Shown: positions 28,291-37,745 of the stretch, one piece after another
How positions within the stretch are numbered: the first letter of the stretch is position 1
Layout of the letters: each line of letters begins with the position of its first letter
DNA from: Lacticaseibacillus jixianensis
GTDB taxonomy: Bacteria > Bacillota > Bacilli > Lactobacillales > Lactobacillaceae
Length of the DNA: 42,669 bases
NCBI RefSeq assembly: GCF_003946485.1
Contig: NZ_RHOJ01000021.1
Coordinates: 1 to 42,669, forward strand
Direction of reading: 5' to 3'
Position numbers and translations under genes: made by a program
Notes under the pieces: model-generated
Seen by the model: the letters and a program-made list of their open reading frames with translations, nothing else
Databases searched by the model: none
What the model was told of the DNA's origin: nothing

Positions 28291-28317
28291 GAAAGCGGCT
28301 TCTGGCAGTGCTTTAAT
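28289..28317 (+). promoter_or_regulatory. Probable promoter with cre-like site for the 6-phospho-beta-glucosidase
   Basis: TTGAAA (28289-28294), a 17-base spacer and TTTAAT (28312-28317) form a plausible promoter. The overlapping TTGAAAGCGGCTTCT (from 28289) resembles a catabolite-response element (TGNAANCG half intact, final CA changed to CT). Carbon-catabolite repression by CcpA would suit the gene, but the site is imperfect. Confidence 0.45.
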
Positions 28318-28319
28318 AG

Positions 28320-29780
<1,461 letters not shown>

Positions 29781-29847
29781 CCGTTTCGCTTGGCAGCCGG
29801 TATGCCATCAATGGCTAAATGGCTACAGCTGAGCAGATGAAAAGATG

Positions 29848-29890
29848 GCGCGGCCGCTTCCCGGAAAAGGAAGCGGCCGCGCTGTCTTTG
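29848..29890 (+). terminator. Perfect 14-bp hairpin after the GH1 gene
   Basis: GCGCGGCCGCTTCC (29848-29861) and GGAAGCGGCCGCGC (29869-29882) pair perfectly around a seven-base loop; TGTCTTTG follows, a weak T tract. The short open frame spanning it (29819-30025) is not a credible gene. The rest of 29891-30101 shows nothing further. Confidence 0.7.
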
Positions 29891-30101
29891 CGTCTAGGTG
29901 AAGTAACAAATGACGGGATACTGGCTGACTCTCGCCCAAACTGGCGAGTTAGCTTGTTATTTCATCCCGAAACAGGTTACTGCCTTAACCATCTTGCAAA
30001 GCCTCGCTACCTGCCGTCGCTCTAGGTATCAGTCCGTCTCAAAACAGGGTGTATAATCCTCTAAACGGTTGATTTCAGCTACTTTATTTTTAGTAAATCA
30101 A

Positions 30102-30130
30102 TTGAACTATTCCGCTCTTATACATATAAT
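30102..30130 (+). promoter_or_regulatory. Promoter of the LPXTG adhesin gene
   Basis: TTGAAC (30102-30107), a 17-base spacer and a perfect TATAAT (30125-30130). Transcription would start near 30137, giving a 5' leader of about 60 bases before ATG 30196, with GAAGGGTGGG as ribosome-binding site. Confidence 0.75.
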
Positions 30131-30195
30131 GAGGTCGTTAGATAGGCATTAACATATTTATTTTTAAGAATTGACTTTGGAAGGGTGGGATTCAT

Positions 30196-33100
30196 ATGCT
30201 TGGAGATTTTCGTAAGCTCTCAAAGCGTAATCCGTTACGCCAGGAGCCTGAAATTGCTTCACGCGTTAAGTTGTTCAAGGGTAAGGGCGTTTGGTTAACG
30301 TCCCTGGTCATCGCAGTGGGTGCTGCGATGTCAATTCAGGGCCAGTCCGCCCAAGCTGCCACCACTGGCGCGGCCGCCAGCGAGCCAGCCATCGTGGCGA
30401 CCGAAAGCGCCCCTGCCGCCTCGGATGCGGCGGAGCAGCCCGCGAAGGCCGAAGACGCTACCGCTGTAGGTACAAGTGCGGATAAGGCGGACCAGTCGGA
30501 TGAAGGTAGCCAGGCGGATGCGACGACCGCGGCGGCCAGCGCTGCGAGTGATTCCGTGAAAACCGCGGACACCACACCAGCCCAAAGCGCTGTAAAGGCC
30601 AACGTAGATGAAGCAAAGACGGCCGAAGTGGCACAATCGACTGCACCAGCGGCAACTGGTGCGGAGCCTGCCAAGGAAGCCGCAACACCGAGTACCGCGA
30701 AGCCGGCGGAAGCGGAGACTGCCCGCCTGGAGACGACAGCCCAGACGCAACAGTTCAAGACCGCGGTGGACCCAGTTTCAGCAACGTGGCTGAATTCGCT
30801 GACCTGGACACCTGTAAATCCGTCAGCAGGAGACTCGTACCCGACACTATCCAAGTCAATCACAGACAGCGACACGACGTACACTTTCACCGCTTTCAGT
30901 GGTCCTATTCCAGGAGTAATCGATACTCAAGAGAGCGCACCACTAATTTATAACACGGTCGCAGATGACACGAATTCGAACTACGCCTATGGTTACGCTT
31001 TTCGTAACCCAACTTCTTTTACGACGACCAGCAGTTACTATCTGCGAGACTCTACTGGCAAATATGTGCGAGTACAACAGCCGGTACAAACAAAGGCAAC
31101 ATACTACGCGGGTCAAGGCTCCGATGGTAAAGAATACATCCGCAAAGATATTAGTGACGAGGATGTAGACGGGAATGGTAGCGTAGGCATTACGGAGATT
31201 CTCTCAATTGATGCTAGTGGCGCATTTAACCATACTGTGTTTGTAACAAATAACGGCAAGACACCGATAGAGAATGTCAAGTTTGGGACCCTCCTCGACA
31301 CTGCAATCACGACAATCAACAAGAGCGACAATACTGTCTCTGGAACCCCTGATGATGGTGTTTCAGTTTATGCGAATGGTGATGGTTCGGCTTACCTCAC
31401 TAACATCAGACCAGATAATCCCGCTGGCTTAACCCTATATTTAACGCCAACCGACAACGATACTCTGATCGCAGGGCGCTGGCCCGGCTATATAACAACT
31501 GATATGTTAATGCAAACGCCAGCTTCAGGTCACGTTAATGGAGATGCGTTACACAGCCCTGCAATGGACGAAGCTGCAGCTGCAGAACTGGCTGGCGGCT
31601 GGACGGGCCCAGATTCAGCAATTGAGTATGAGACGCCAAAACTTTCGCTGGCTCCAGGCGCAACAACTTCGTACTCTTACAGTGAACACCTGTACATTCA
31701 ACAAGTCACCCAAGGGACCATCACCATCAAGTATAAGGCCGAGGATGGTACTCAACTTAAAGCTGATACCACTGTCGGCGGGGCTGCCGGTTCTCCCTTC
31801 ACTTTAACGACCGAAGACAAGACCATTGCTGGTTATGATTACGATCGGACGGAAGGCAACGTCACCAGCTTTACCAAAGGCTCACAAACTGTCACGTTGT
31901 TTTTCAAAAAACAGGGGTCAACAGAGACGACTCAGACTGTCACACAGCAGTTCCAGTATGTGGACGATGGTAAGGACGGCGAAAATGTCGGCGATCCAGT
32001 ATCAGAGACCGGTAAGACAGGTGAAGCCAAGACCTATACCGCTACCGCACCTGCCGGATATATCCTAGCCGATGGTCAACAGGAGACGATTGATTACACC
32101 TTCAAACCGGATTCCCCTGTAATCGACATCCACTTGGCACATGACATTGTGCCAGTCACCCCAGAGGATCCGCATGACGCTGATCCAAAGGCGTTTAGTG
32201 CAACGGCCACTCGGGTAATCACTTATGTTAATACCAGCGACTCAACTAAAGTGCCTTCTCCGGCAACAAAGACACAGACTGCCACTTTAACACGGACTGG
32301 TACTGAAGACCTGGCTACCAAAGAGGTTACCTTCTCTAATTGGTCAACTGGCACCGTTGAGGCCGTGAATAGTCCAGAGGTTGCAGGCTACACTCCGGAT
32401 AAGGAAACTGTCCCGACGGCGTCATTTAGCACCCCAGATGTCGATGGCCAGCCAAGTGCTACCGTCAAAGTCACATACTCTGCTACGGATGAGACACAAC
32501 TCTTCCAGTATGTGGACGATGATAAGGACGGCGAAAATGTTGACGATCCAGTATCAGAGACCGGTAAGACAGGTGAAACCAAGACCTATACCGCTACCGC
32601 ACCCGCAGGTTATGTCCTGGCTGATGGCCAAAAGAGCGCGATTGGTTACACCATTGCGCCCAATGCACCTGTAATCAAGATCCACTTGGCACATGACATT
32701 GTGCCAGTCACCCCAATGGATCCGCACGACGCTGATCCAAAGGCGTTTAGTGCAACGGCCACTCGTGAGATAGATTATGTCAACAGCGACGACCCGACTA
32801 AAGTGCCTTCTCAGACAACAAAAACACAAACTGCCAATTTAACACGAACTGGCACTGAGGACCTGGCGACCAAAGAAATCACCTTCTCTGATTGGTCAAC
32901 CGGTACCGTCGAGGCTGTGGATAGTCCAGCGGTTCCAGGTTACACTCCAGATCAGCAAACCGTCCCGACGGCGTCATTTAGCACCCCAGATGCCAACGGC
33001 AAACCAAGTGCTACCGTCACCGTCACATACTCCGCTACGGATGAGACACAACTCTTCCAGTATGTGGACGATGATAAGGGCGGCGAAAAGGTAGGCGGTC

Positions 33101-36084
33101 CGGTGTCACAGACCGGTAAGACAGGCGAAGCCAAGACCTATACCGCTGCTGCACCCGCAGGTTATGTCCTGGCTGATGGCCAAAAGAACGCGATTGGTTA
33201 CACCATTGCGCCCAATGCACCTGTAATCAAGATCCACTTGGCACATGACATTGTGCCAGTCACCCCGAAGGATCCGCATGACGCTGATCCAAAGGCCTTC
33301 AGTGCAACAGCCACTCGTGAGATCAAGTATGTCAATAGCGACGACCCGACTAAAGTGCCTTCTCCGGCAACACAAACCCAAACTGCCACTTTAACACGGA
33401 CTGGTACTGAAGATCTGGTAAGCAAGAAAGTTGTCTTTTCCGATTGGTCAACCGGCACTGTTGAGGCCGTGAATAGCCCAGCGGTTGCAGGCTACACTCC
33501 AGATCAGCAAACTGTCTCAGCAGCGTCATTTAGCACCCCAGATGCCAACGGCAAACCAAGTGCTACCGTCACCGTCACATATACTGCCGCGGATGAGACA
33601 CAACTCTTCCAGTATGTGGACGATGATAAGGACGGCGAAAAGGTAGGCGGTCCGGTATCACAGACTGGTAAGACAGGTGAAGCCAAGACCTACACCGCTA
33701 CTGCACCTGCGGGATATGTCCTAGCTAAGAGTCAAGCTGACAAGATTCCTTACACGCTCGCACCAAACGCTCCAGTAATCGACATCCACTTGGCACATGA
33801 CACCGTGCCGGTCACCCCACAGGACCCACACGATGCCGATTCGACAAAATTGACTGCTACGGGCACCCGAACCATTAACTATGTCAAAGCTGATGGTGGC
33901 GAGACGGTATCAAAGTCAGTAACCCAAACCGTCACCTTTAGCCGCACAGGGACTGAGGATGCGATTACGCACGAAGTTACGTACAATAACGACTGGAAAT
34001 CAACCCCAACCGACGCTCAGGTCCCTTATGTAATCAGTCCGTTCGTTAAGGACTTTGCTCCAGACCAGGCGACGATCCCAGCAAGCACGCTCACGAATGG
34101 CGAGAACCAAACCGTGACCGTGAAATACTACGAAGTGAAGTTGAGCGACGGCATCCAGACTTGGACTGCCGAAAAGGTCGACCAACCGGATAATCTTTCG
34201 GCAATTCCGTACACGCTTGTCCCTGAAGGCCCGGACGGCGAACCAATCGGCAACCCAATTCATCTCGTCGGCAACCCTGGCGAACCGGTTTCCGGAGAAA
34301 ACATCCCCAACTTCCCTAACACAGGCTACGATCTTGTTCCTAACCAGCCGCTGCAGGTACCAAGAACCCCGAATACGCCGGTACCGGTCAAGTACAGCAA
34401 GACCGTCACCAAGGTCGATGTGCCGCTGTACGCTATCAGCTACACCCTGCAGCCTGAAGGCCCGAACGGCGAGCCAATCGGTAACCCAATCCAGCTCGTT
34501 GGCAACCCTGGCGAGCCAGTTTCCAAGGACAACATCCCTGATTTTCCTGGCACCGGTTATGATGTTGTTCCTAACCAGCCGCTGAAGGTCCCGAGCACGC
34601 CGAATACGACAGTGCCGGTCGAGTACAGCAAGACCATCACCAAGGTCGACGTGCCGCCGTTCGCCATCAGTTACACCTTGCAGCCTGAGGGCCCGAACGG
34701 CGAGCCAATCGGTAACCCGATCCATCTCGTCGGCAACCCTGGCGAACCGATTTCCAAGGAAAACATCCCTGAATTCCCTGGCTCCGGTTACGATCTTGTG
34801 CCGAACCAGCCGCTGAAGGTGCCAAGCACGCCGAATACCACGGTGCCGGTTGAATACAGCCACACCATCACCAAGGTGGATGTACCGCCGTTCGCCATCG
34901 CCTACACCCTGCAACCTGAAGGCCCGAACGGCGAGCCAATCGGTAATCCGATCCAGCTGGTCGGCAACCCTGGCGAGCCAGTTTCCAAGGAAAACATCCC
35001 TGAATTCCCTGGTTCCGGTTACGACCTTGTGCCGAACCAACCACTGAAAGTGCCGAGCACCCCGAACACCACCGTGCCGGTTGAATACAGCCACACCATC
35101 ACCAAGGTCGATGTGCCGCCGTTCGCCATCGCGTACACCTTGCAGCCTGAAGGCCCGAACGGCGAGCCAATCGGTAACCCGATCCAGCTCGTCGGCAACC
35201 CTGGCGAACCGATTTCCAAGGAAAACATCCCTGAAACTCCTGGCTCCGGTTACGATCTTGTGCCGAACCAGCCGCTGAAGGTACCAAGCACGCCGAATAC
35301 CACCGTGCCGGTTAAATACAGCCACACCATCACCAAGGTCGATGTGCCGCCGTTCGCCATCAGCTACACGCTGCAGCCTGAAGGGCCCAACGGCGAACCG
35401 ATCGGCAACCCGATCCAGCTCGTCGGCAACCCTGGCGAACCGATTTCCAAGGACAACATCCCTGATTTTCCTGGCTCCGGCTACGACCTTGTGCCGAACC
35501 AGCCGCTGTATGTCCCAGGCACGCCGAATACGACCGTGCCGGTCAAGTACAGCCACACCATCACCAAGGTCGCCGTGCCGCCGTACACGATCCCGTACAC
35601 CGTTCAGCCTGAGGGCCCGAACGGCGAGCCGATCGGCAACCCGATTCACCTGGTCGGCAACCCTGGCACCCCAATCAGTGCCGGCGACCTGCCAGACATT
35701 CCGGGTTACACGGTGGTACCGAACCAGAACCTGACCGTGCCAAACGAGCCGGGCGCATCGCTCATCGTGGCCTACACCACGACCCCAGAAGGAGCAACCA
35801 CGCCTGAAGGCAGCCTGGGCGGTGACACCACGACGCCTAAGGGCTCGCTGGGTGGTTCTGTCACCGTGACGCCGGAAAGCACCGTGGGCGGCACGCCTGC
35901 CCAGGGCGCCGCTGGCAGCAATGCTAACGGCAGCGCGCTGACCGGGCTGAACCAGCCAGCTGGTCGGACCGCCGGCAAGACCCTTCCTCAGACTGGGGAC
36001 GCCCAGCACGCAGGAATCGCCGCCCTTGGGATCGCCCTGCTCGGCTTGATCGGCCTGGGCGCCCTGGCTAAGCGCAAGGCCTAG
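30196..36084 (+). CDS. LPXTG-anchored mucin-binding-type adhesin with tandem repeats
   Basis: A 1962-residue surface protein. Residues 1-55 are a long signal peptide; KLFKGKGVW (25-33) resembles the KxYKxGKxW motif with Gly and Lys swapped, and AQAA is the cleavage region. About 56-190 is an Ala/Thr/Ser/Glu-rich stalk. About 192-505 is a non-repetitive, Thr/Asn-rich, beta-type domain, probably the binding head. About 506-575 is a MucBP-like domain (ITIKYKAEDGTQL). Residues 586 to about 1321 hold four 184-residue repeats, and 1336 to about 1868 seven 77-residue repeats with PEGPNGEPIGNPI. A Gly/Thr/Pro spacer leads to LPQTG (1930-1934), a hydrophobic helix and KRKA, the sortase-anchoring signal. 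Likely role: adhesion to mucus or host matrix. The receptor is unknown. Confidence 0.93.
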   Translation: MLGDFRKLSKRNPLRQEPEIASRVKLFKGKGVWLTSLVIAVGAAMSIQGQSAQAATTGAAASEPAIVATESAPAASDAAEQPAKAEDATAVGTSADKADQSDEGSQADATTAAASAASDSVKTADTTPAQSAVKANVDEAKTAEVAQSTAPAATGAEPAKEAATPSTAKPAEAETARLETTAQTQQFKTAVDPVSATWLNSLTWTPVNPSAGDSYPTLSKSITDSDTTYTFTAFSGPIPGVIDTQESAPLIYNTVADDTNSNYAYGYAFRNPTSFTTTSSYYLRDSTGKYVRVQQPVQTKATYYAGQGSDGKEYIRKDISDEDVDGNGSVGITEILSIDASGAFNHTVFVTNNGKTPIENVKFGTLLDTAITTINKSDNTVSGTPDDGVSVYANGDGSAYLTNIRPDNPAGLTLYLTPTDNDTLIAGRWPGYITTDMLMQTPASGHVNGDALHSPAMDEAAAAELAGGWTGPDSAIEYETPKLSLAPGATTSYSYSEHLYIQQVTQGTITIKYKAEDGTQLKADTTVGGAAGSPFTLTTEDKTIAGYDYDRTEGNVTSFTKGSQTVTLFFKKQGSTETTQTVTQQFQYVDDGKDGENVGDPVSETGKTGEAKTYTATAPAGYILADGQQETIDYTFKPDSPVIDIHLAHDIVPVTPEDPHDADPKAFSATATRVITYVNTSDSTKVPSPATKTQTATLTRTGTEDLATKEVTFSNWSTGTVEAVNSPEVAGYTPDKETVPTASFSTPDVDGQPSATVKVTYSATDETQLFQYVDDDKDGENVDDPVSETGKTGETKTYTATAPAGYVLADGQKSAIGYTIAPNAPVIKIHLAHDIVPVTPMDPHDADPKAFSATATREIDYVNSDDPTKVPSQTTKTQTANLTRTGTEDLATKEITFSDWSTGTVEAVDSPAVPGYTPDQQTVPTASFSTPDANGKPSATVTVTYSATDETQLFQYVDDDKGGEKVGGPVSQTGKTGEAKTYTAAAPAGYVLADGQKNAIGYTIAPNAPVIKIHLAHDIVPVTPKDPHDADPKAFSATATREIKYVNSDDPTKVPSPATQTQTATLTRTGTEDLVSKKVVFSDWSTGTVEAVNSPAVAGYTPDQQTVSAASFSTPDANGKPSATVTVTYTAADETQLFQYVDDDKDGEKVGGPVSQTGKTGEAKTYTATAPAGYVLAKSQADKIPYTLAPNAPVIDIHLAHDTVPVTPQDPHDADSTKLTATGTRTINYVKADGGETVSKSVTQTVTFSRTGTEDAITHEVTYNNDWKSTPTDAQVPYVISPFVKDFAPDQATIPASTLTNGENQTVTVKYYEVKLSDGIQTWTAEKVDQPDNLSAIPYTLVPEGPDGEPIGNPIHLVGNPGEPVSGENIPNFPNTGYDLVPNQPLQVPRTPNTPVPVKYSKTVTKVDVPLYAISYTLQPEGPNGEPIGNPIQLVGNPGEPVSKDNIPDFPGTGYDVVPNQPLKVPSTPNTTVPVEYSKTITKVDVPPFAISYTLQPEGPNGEPIGNPIHLVGNPGEPISKENIPEFPGSGYDLVPNQPLKVPSTPNTTVPVEYSHTITKVDVPPFAIAYTLQPEGPNGEPIGNPIQLVGNPGEPVSKENIPEFPGSGYDLVPNQPLKVPSTPNTTVPVEYSHTITKVDVPPFAIAYTLQPEGPNGEPIGNPIQLVGNPGEPISKENIPETPGSGYDLVPNQPLKVPSTPNTTVPVKYSHTITKVDVPPFAISYTLQPEGPNGEPIGNPIQLVGNPGEPISKDNIPDFPGSGYDLVPNQPLYVPGTPNTTVPVKYSHTITKVAVPPYTIPYTVQPEGPNGEPIGNPIHLVGNPGTPISAGDLPDIPGYTVVPNQNLTVPNEPGASLIVAYTTTPEGATTPEGSLGGDTTTPKGSLGGSVTVTPESTVGGTPAQGAAGSNANGSALTGLNQPAGRTAGKTLPQTGDAQHAGIAALGIALLGLIGLGALAKRKA
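31951..34158 (+). repeat. Four tandem 552-bp repeats inside the adhesin gene
   Basis: Units begin with the FQYVDD codons at 31951, 32503, 33055 and 33607, a period of exactly 552 bases (184 codons). Units 1-3 are closely similar at nucleotide level; in unit 4 the second half has diverged (INYVKADGGETV instead of the YVNSDDPTKV-like block). The pattern fits expansion by unequal crossing-over followed by drift of the outermost unit. Confidence 0.93.
34201..35793 (+). repeat. Seven tandem 231-bp repeats inside the adhesin gene
   Basis: Units start at 34201, 34432, 34663, 34894, 35125, 35356 and 35587, a period of exactly 231 bases (77 codons). Each carries PEGPNGEPIGNPI, then VGNPGEP, then an IP-x2-PG-x-GYD segment, then VPNQPL. 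Central units are near-copies and the first and last are the most diverged. The seventh is slightly shorter and runs into the Thr/Gly-rich cell-wall spacer. Confidence 0.93.
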
Positions 36085-36126
36085 TCGGACAGCCAGTTTT
36101 AGCACTCCCTATTTTTCCCCCTTAAA

Positions 36127-36164
36127 AAGGCTTCTCGAGAGCAGTTTCTCGAGAAGCCTTTTGC
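36127..36164. terminator. Bidirectional terminator after the adhesin gene
   Basis: AAGGCTTCTCGAGA (36127-36140) pairs perfectly with TCTCGAGAAGCCTT (36147-36160), with A5 before and TTTT across the end, so it can work in both directions. It lies about 40 bases after the adhesin stop. The following stretch to 36436 has no recognised gene. Confidence 0.88.
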
Positions 36165-36436
36165 GTTGGGTAGTACTGGTGGGGGATGTCGATAATGTCA
36201 CAGTGGCGTGTCAACGATTCGATGGACCAAAGTGACATGGTCCAGCCTCCAGAGGTTAAAGCATAGCTGTCTTCTCGTGAAGACACTGGTCGTAATGCCC
36301 GCTGGCGCCTATCATTTCGCTCATCAACTAATGCATCGATTTCCCAAGTTGAGTGTAGCAACCGCATCGATTTACCACCCAAAGGCAAGCAGGATTCCGG
36401 CAAGGACTTACCAAAACCGTCAAAAAAGACCAGCGA

Positions 36437-36778
36437 ATGATCGAAACGGTTATTACCGTCTCTCCTAGTCCCTGGCCCCAAGTGCCCTCCGAAAAGGGAC
36501 ACCGCTATTGTAGTTTCATAGTACCTGAGGACACTCCGCGTCGTCAATCTCTTAGATTGTCTCCTAAGAAGTATGAATCGCTGATTAGTGGAATCGTCTT
36601 TCTAAAAGCGGAAGACCGTTTTGTTCAGATTGAAACTGGTAAATTGATCGATATCGGATTACACACAATTATTGCTAATATTCGACACTCATCAAGTAAA
36701 ATCCCAGCGGTTGAAGTAGTTACATTACCGGATATCTTTAAGTCGCTATATGATTCATACGTTCTTAAATATGACTAG
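36437..36778 (+). CDS. Small hypothetical protein or remnant
   Basis: A 113-residue open frame, not recognised. The last 70 residues (LSPKKYESLISGIVFLKAED and onward) look protein-like, with charged and hydrophobic alternation and AT-rich lactobacillar codons. The first 35 residues do not, and ATG 36437 has no good ribosome-binding site. It may be the surviving end of a longer gene. It lies upstream of the toxin-antitoxin pair on the same strand, with 82 bases between. Expression and function are doubtful. Confidence 0.35.
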   Translation: MIETVITVSPSPWPQVPSEKGHRYCSFIVPEDTPRRQSLRLSPKKYESLISGIVFLKAEDRFVQIETGKLIDIGLHTIIANIRHSSSKIPAVEVVTLPDIFKSLYDSYVLKYD

Positions 36779-36825
36779 GTTGTATCATTGAGATACTTTA
36801 CTGTGGTTGATCTTGATGGCATATA

Positions 36826-36854
36826 TTGATATTATGACCGACTTGATGTATACT
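36826..36854 (+). promoter_or_regulatory. Promoter of the toxin-antitoxin pair, positioned for a leaderless mRNA
   Basis: TTGATA, a 17-base spacer and TATACT (36849-36854) make a good sigma-A promoter. The first base of the most likely toxin start, ATG 36861, lies seven bases after the -10 box, where transcription would normally begin, and there is no ribosome-binding site. Confidence 0.65.
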
Positions 36855-36860
36855 GAGTTC

Positions 36861-37220
36861 ATGGAAAAGCCTAAGTTCGAGTTTTACACGCGTCCAAGTG
36901 GACACGACGAATTCCTGGAATTCTTGGACAATTTGAAACCCGTAGAAAAGCAGAAATTGGTCACCATAATTGCCAAGACCCAGAAGTTTGGTTTGCAAGT
37001 TGCAGCGCGCCAAATGTGGATCAGAAAAATCTCAGATGGCATCTTTGAGCTTCGGACAACAGGATCGAATATCCAGCGTGGCTTGTACTTTCATGTGGAA
37101 GGTTCGCGTTATGTGATAACGCATGGTTTCACGAAGAAGACTCAGAAAACGCCTGTGTCTGAGTTTAATCATGCTAAAGAACTCAGGAAGGAATATTACG
37201 ATAATTTGGGAGGTAAGTAA
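36861..37220 (+). CDS. HigB/RelE-type toxin (Gp49-like)
   Basis: A 119-residue protein of the phage Gp49-like HigB family, toxins of the RelE fold that cut mRNA on the ribosome. Features seen: FYTRPSGHDEFLEFLDNL near the N-terminus, the QMWIRKISDGIFELRTTG core (near residues 53-70) where family members have I/L-x-E-L-R, then RGLYFHVEGSRYVITHGF and KKTQKTP, a characteristic Lys-rich active-site region. The frame is open to 36807, but ATG 36861 gives the usual family start; promoter spacing suggests a leaderless message. The antitoxin gene starts one base after its stop. Toxin-first order is typical of HigBA. Confidence 0.85.
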   Translation: MEKPKFEFYTRPSGHDEFLEFLDNLKPVEKQKLVTIIAKTQKFGLQVAARQMWIRKISDGIFELRTTGSNIQRGLYFHVEGSRYVITHGFTKKTQKTPVSEFNHAKELRKEYYDNLGGK

Positions 37221-37221
37221 A

Positions 37222-37500
37222 ATGGCAAAGAACATTCTTTTTGACGATTATCTCGCTAAACAACTTAAAGACCCTGAGTTCAAAGCTGGCTTTGACGCTG
37301 AGTCCGCTAAACTTGAGAGCGCAGTAGCGTTGATGAATGAGCGTAAACGTGCGGGCTTGACGCAACGACAACTTGCAGAACGTGCAGACGTTCCCCAATC
37401 AACAATTGCACGGATTGAACACGGGCAGAATACTAGCTTCGATACCATGAGCAAAATTGCATTTGCACTTGGGAAGAAACTCAAAGTTGAGTTCACTTAA
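37222..37500 (+). CDS. HigA-type antitoxin, XRE helix-turn-helix
   Basis: A 92-residue DNA-binding antitoxin. The helix-turn-helix is at about residues 45-66 (GLTQRQLAERADVPQSTIAR), followed by IEHGQNTSFDTMSKIAFALG. It should bind and neutralise the upstream toxin and repress their shared promoter at 36826-36854. ATG 37222 has GGGAGG seven bases upstream, inside the end of the toxin gene, so translation is coupled. The longer frame upstream is just read-through of the toxin region. A terminator follows at 37527. Confidence 0.88.
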   Translation: MAKNILFDDYLAKQLKDPEFKAGFDAESAKLESAVALMNERKRAGLTQRQLAERADVPQSTIARIEHGQNTSFDTMSKIAFALGKKLKVEFT

Positions 37501-37526
37501 GCTATATAAATGTCTCAGTGTTTGTG

Positions 37527-37567
37527 AGCGTCAGTTTTCGAAACTTTCGAGACTGACGCTTTTCTTT
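37527..37567 (+). terminator. Terminator of the toxin-antitoxin pair
   Basis: AGCGTCAGT (37527-37535) pairs with ACTGACGCT (37552-37560), with an inner TTTCGAAA-like palindrome, followed by TTTCTTT. Confidence 0.8.
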
Positions 37568-37581
37568 GTCTGTCCGGTAAC

Positions 37582-37607
37582 AAAAAACGGGCACCCATAA
37601 GCGCCCA
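37582..37607 (-). terminator. Minus-strand terminator for the LacI gene
   Basis: Read on the minus strand, GGGCGC and GTGCCC form a stem around a short loop, followed by GTTTTTTG. It lies 139 bases past the LacI-family gene's stop and converges with the toxin-antitoxin terminator. Confidence 0.6.
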
Positions 37608-37745
37608 TCCTCTGTTGCCGGGAGCCACCCGGCGGTGAGATAATTGAGTTTCATAATCACTAAGCTATTGTAACGCATTGACTTGACGATTGGCAGGCCC
37701 AGTTCTTTGCCTAGCGAGCAGACTGAATGCCGGCCAGCTCGCGCC

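Noticed and set aside
29819-30025. A 68-codon frame after the GH1 gene
   Set aside because: It spans a perfect terminator hairpin, lacks a ribosome-binding site and shows no conserved features.
31951-35793. A CRISPR array
   Set aside because: The repeats are long (552 and 231 bp), in frame and fully coding. There are no short repeats with unique spacers and no cas genes.
34000-36105. A 701-codon open frame antisense to the adhesin repeats
   Set aside because: It arises because GC-rich repeats with a period divisible by three keep the opposite strand open. It has no ribosome-binding site or family features, and its sequence just mirrors the repeats.
36122-36547. A 141-codon minus-strand frame beside the adhesin terminator, considered as an IS remnant because of a W-E-I-D-A-L-V segment
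   Set aside because: The resemblance to IS30-type transposases is limited to a few residues, no second motif or terminal repeat was found, and the frame includes the terminator hairpin.
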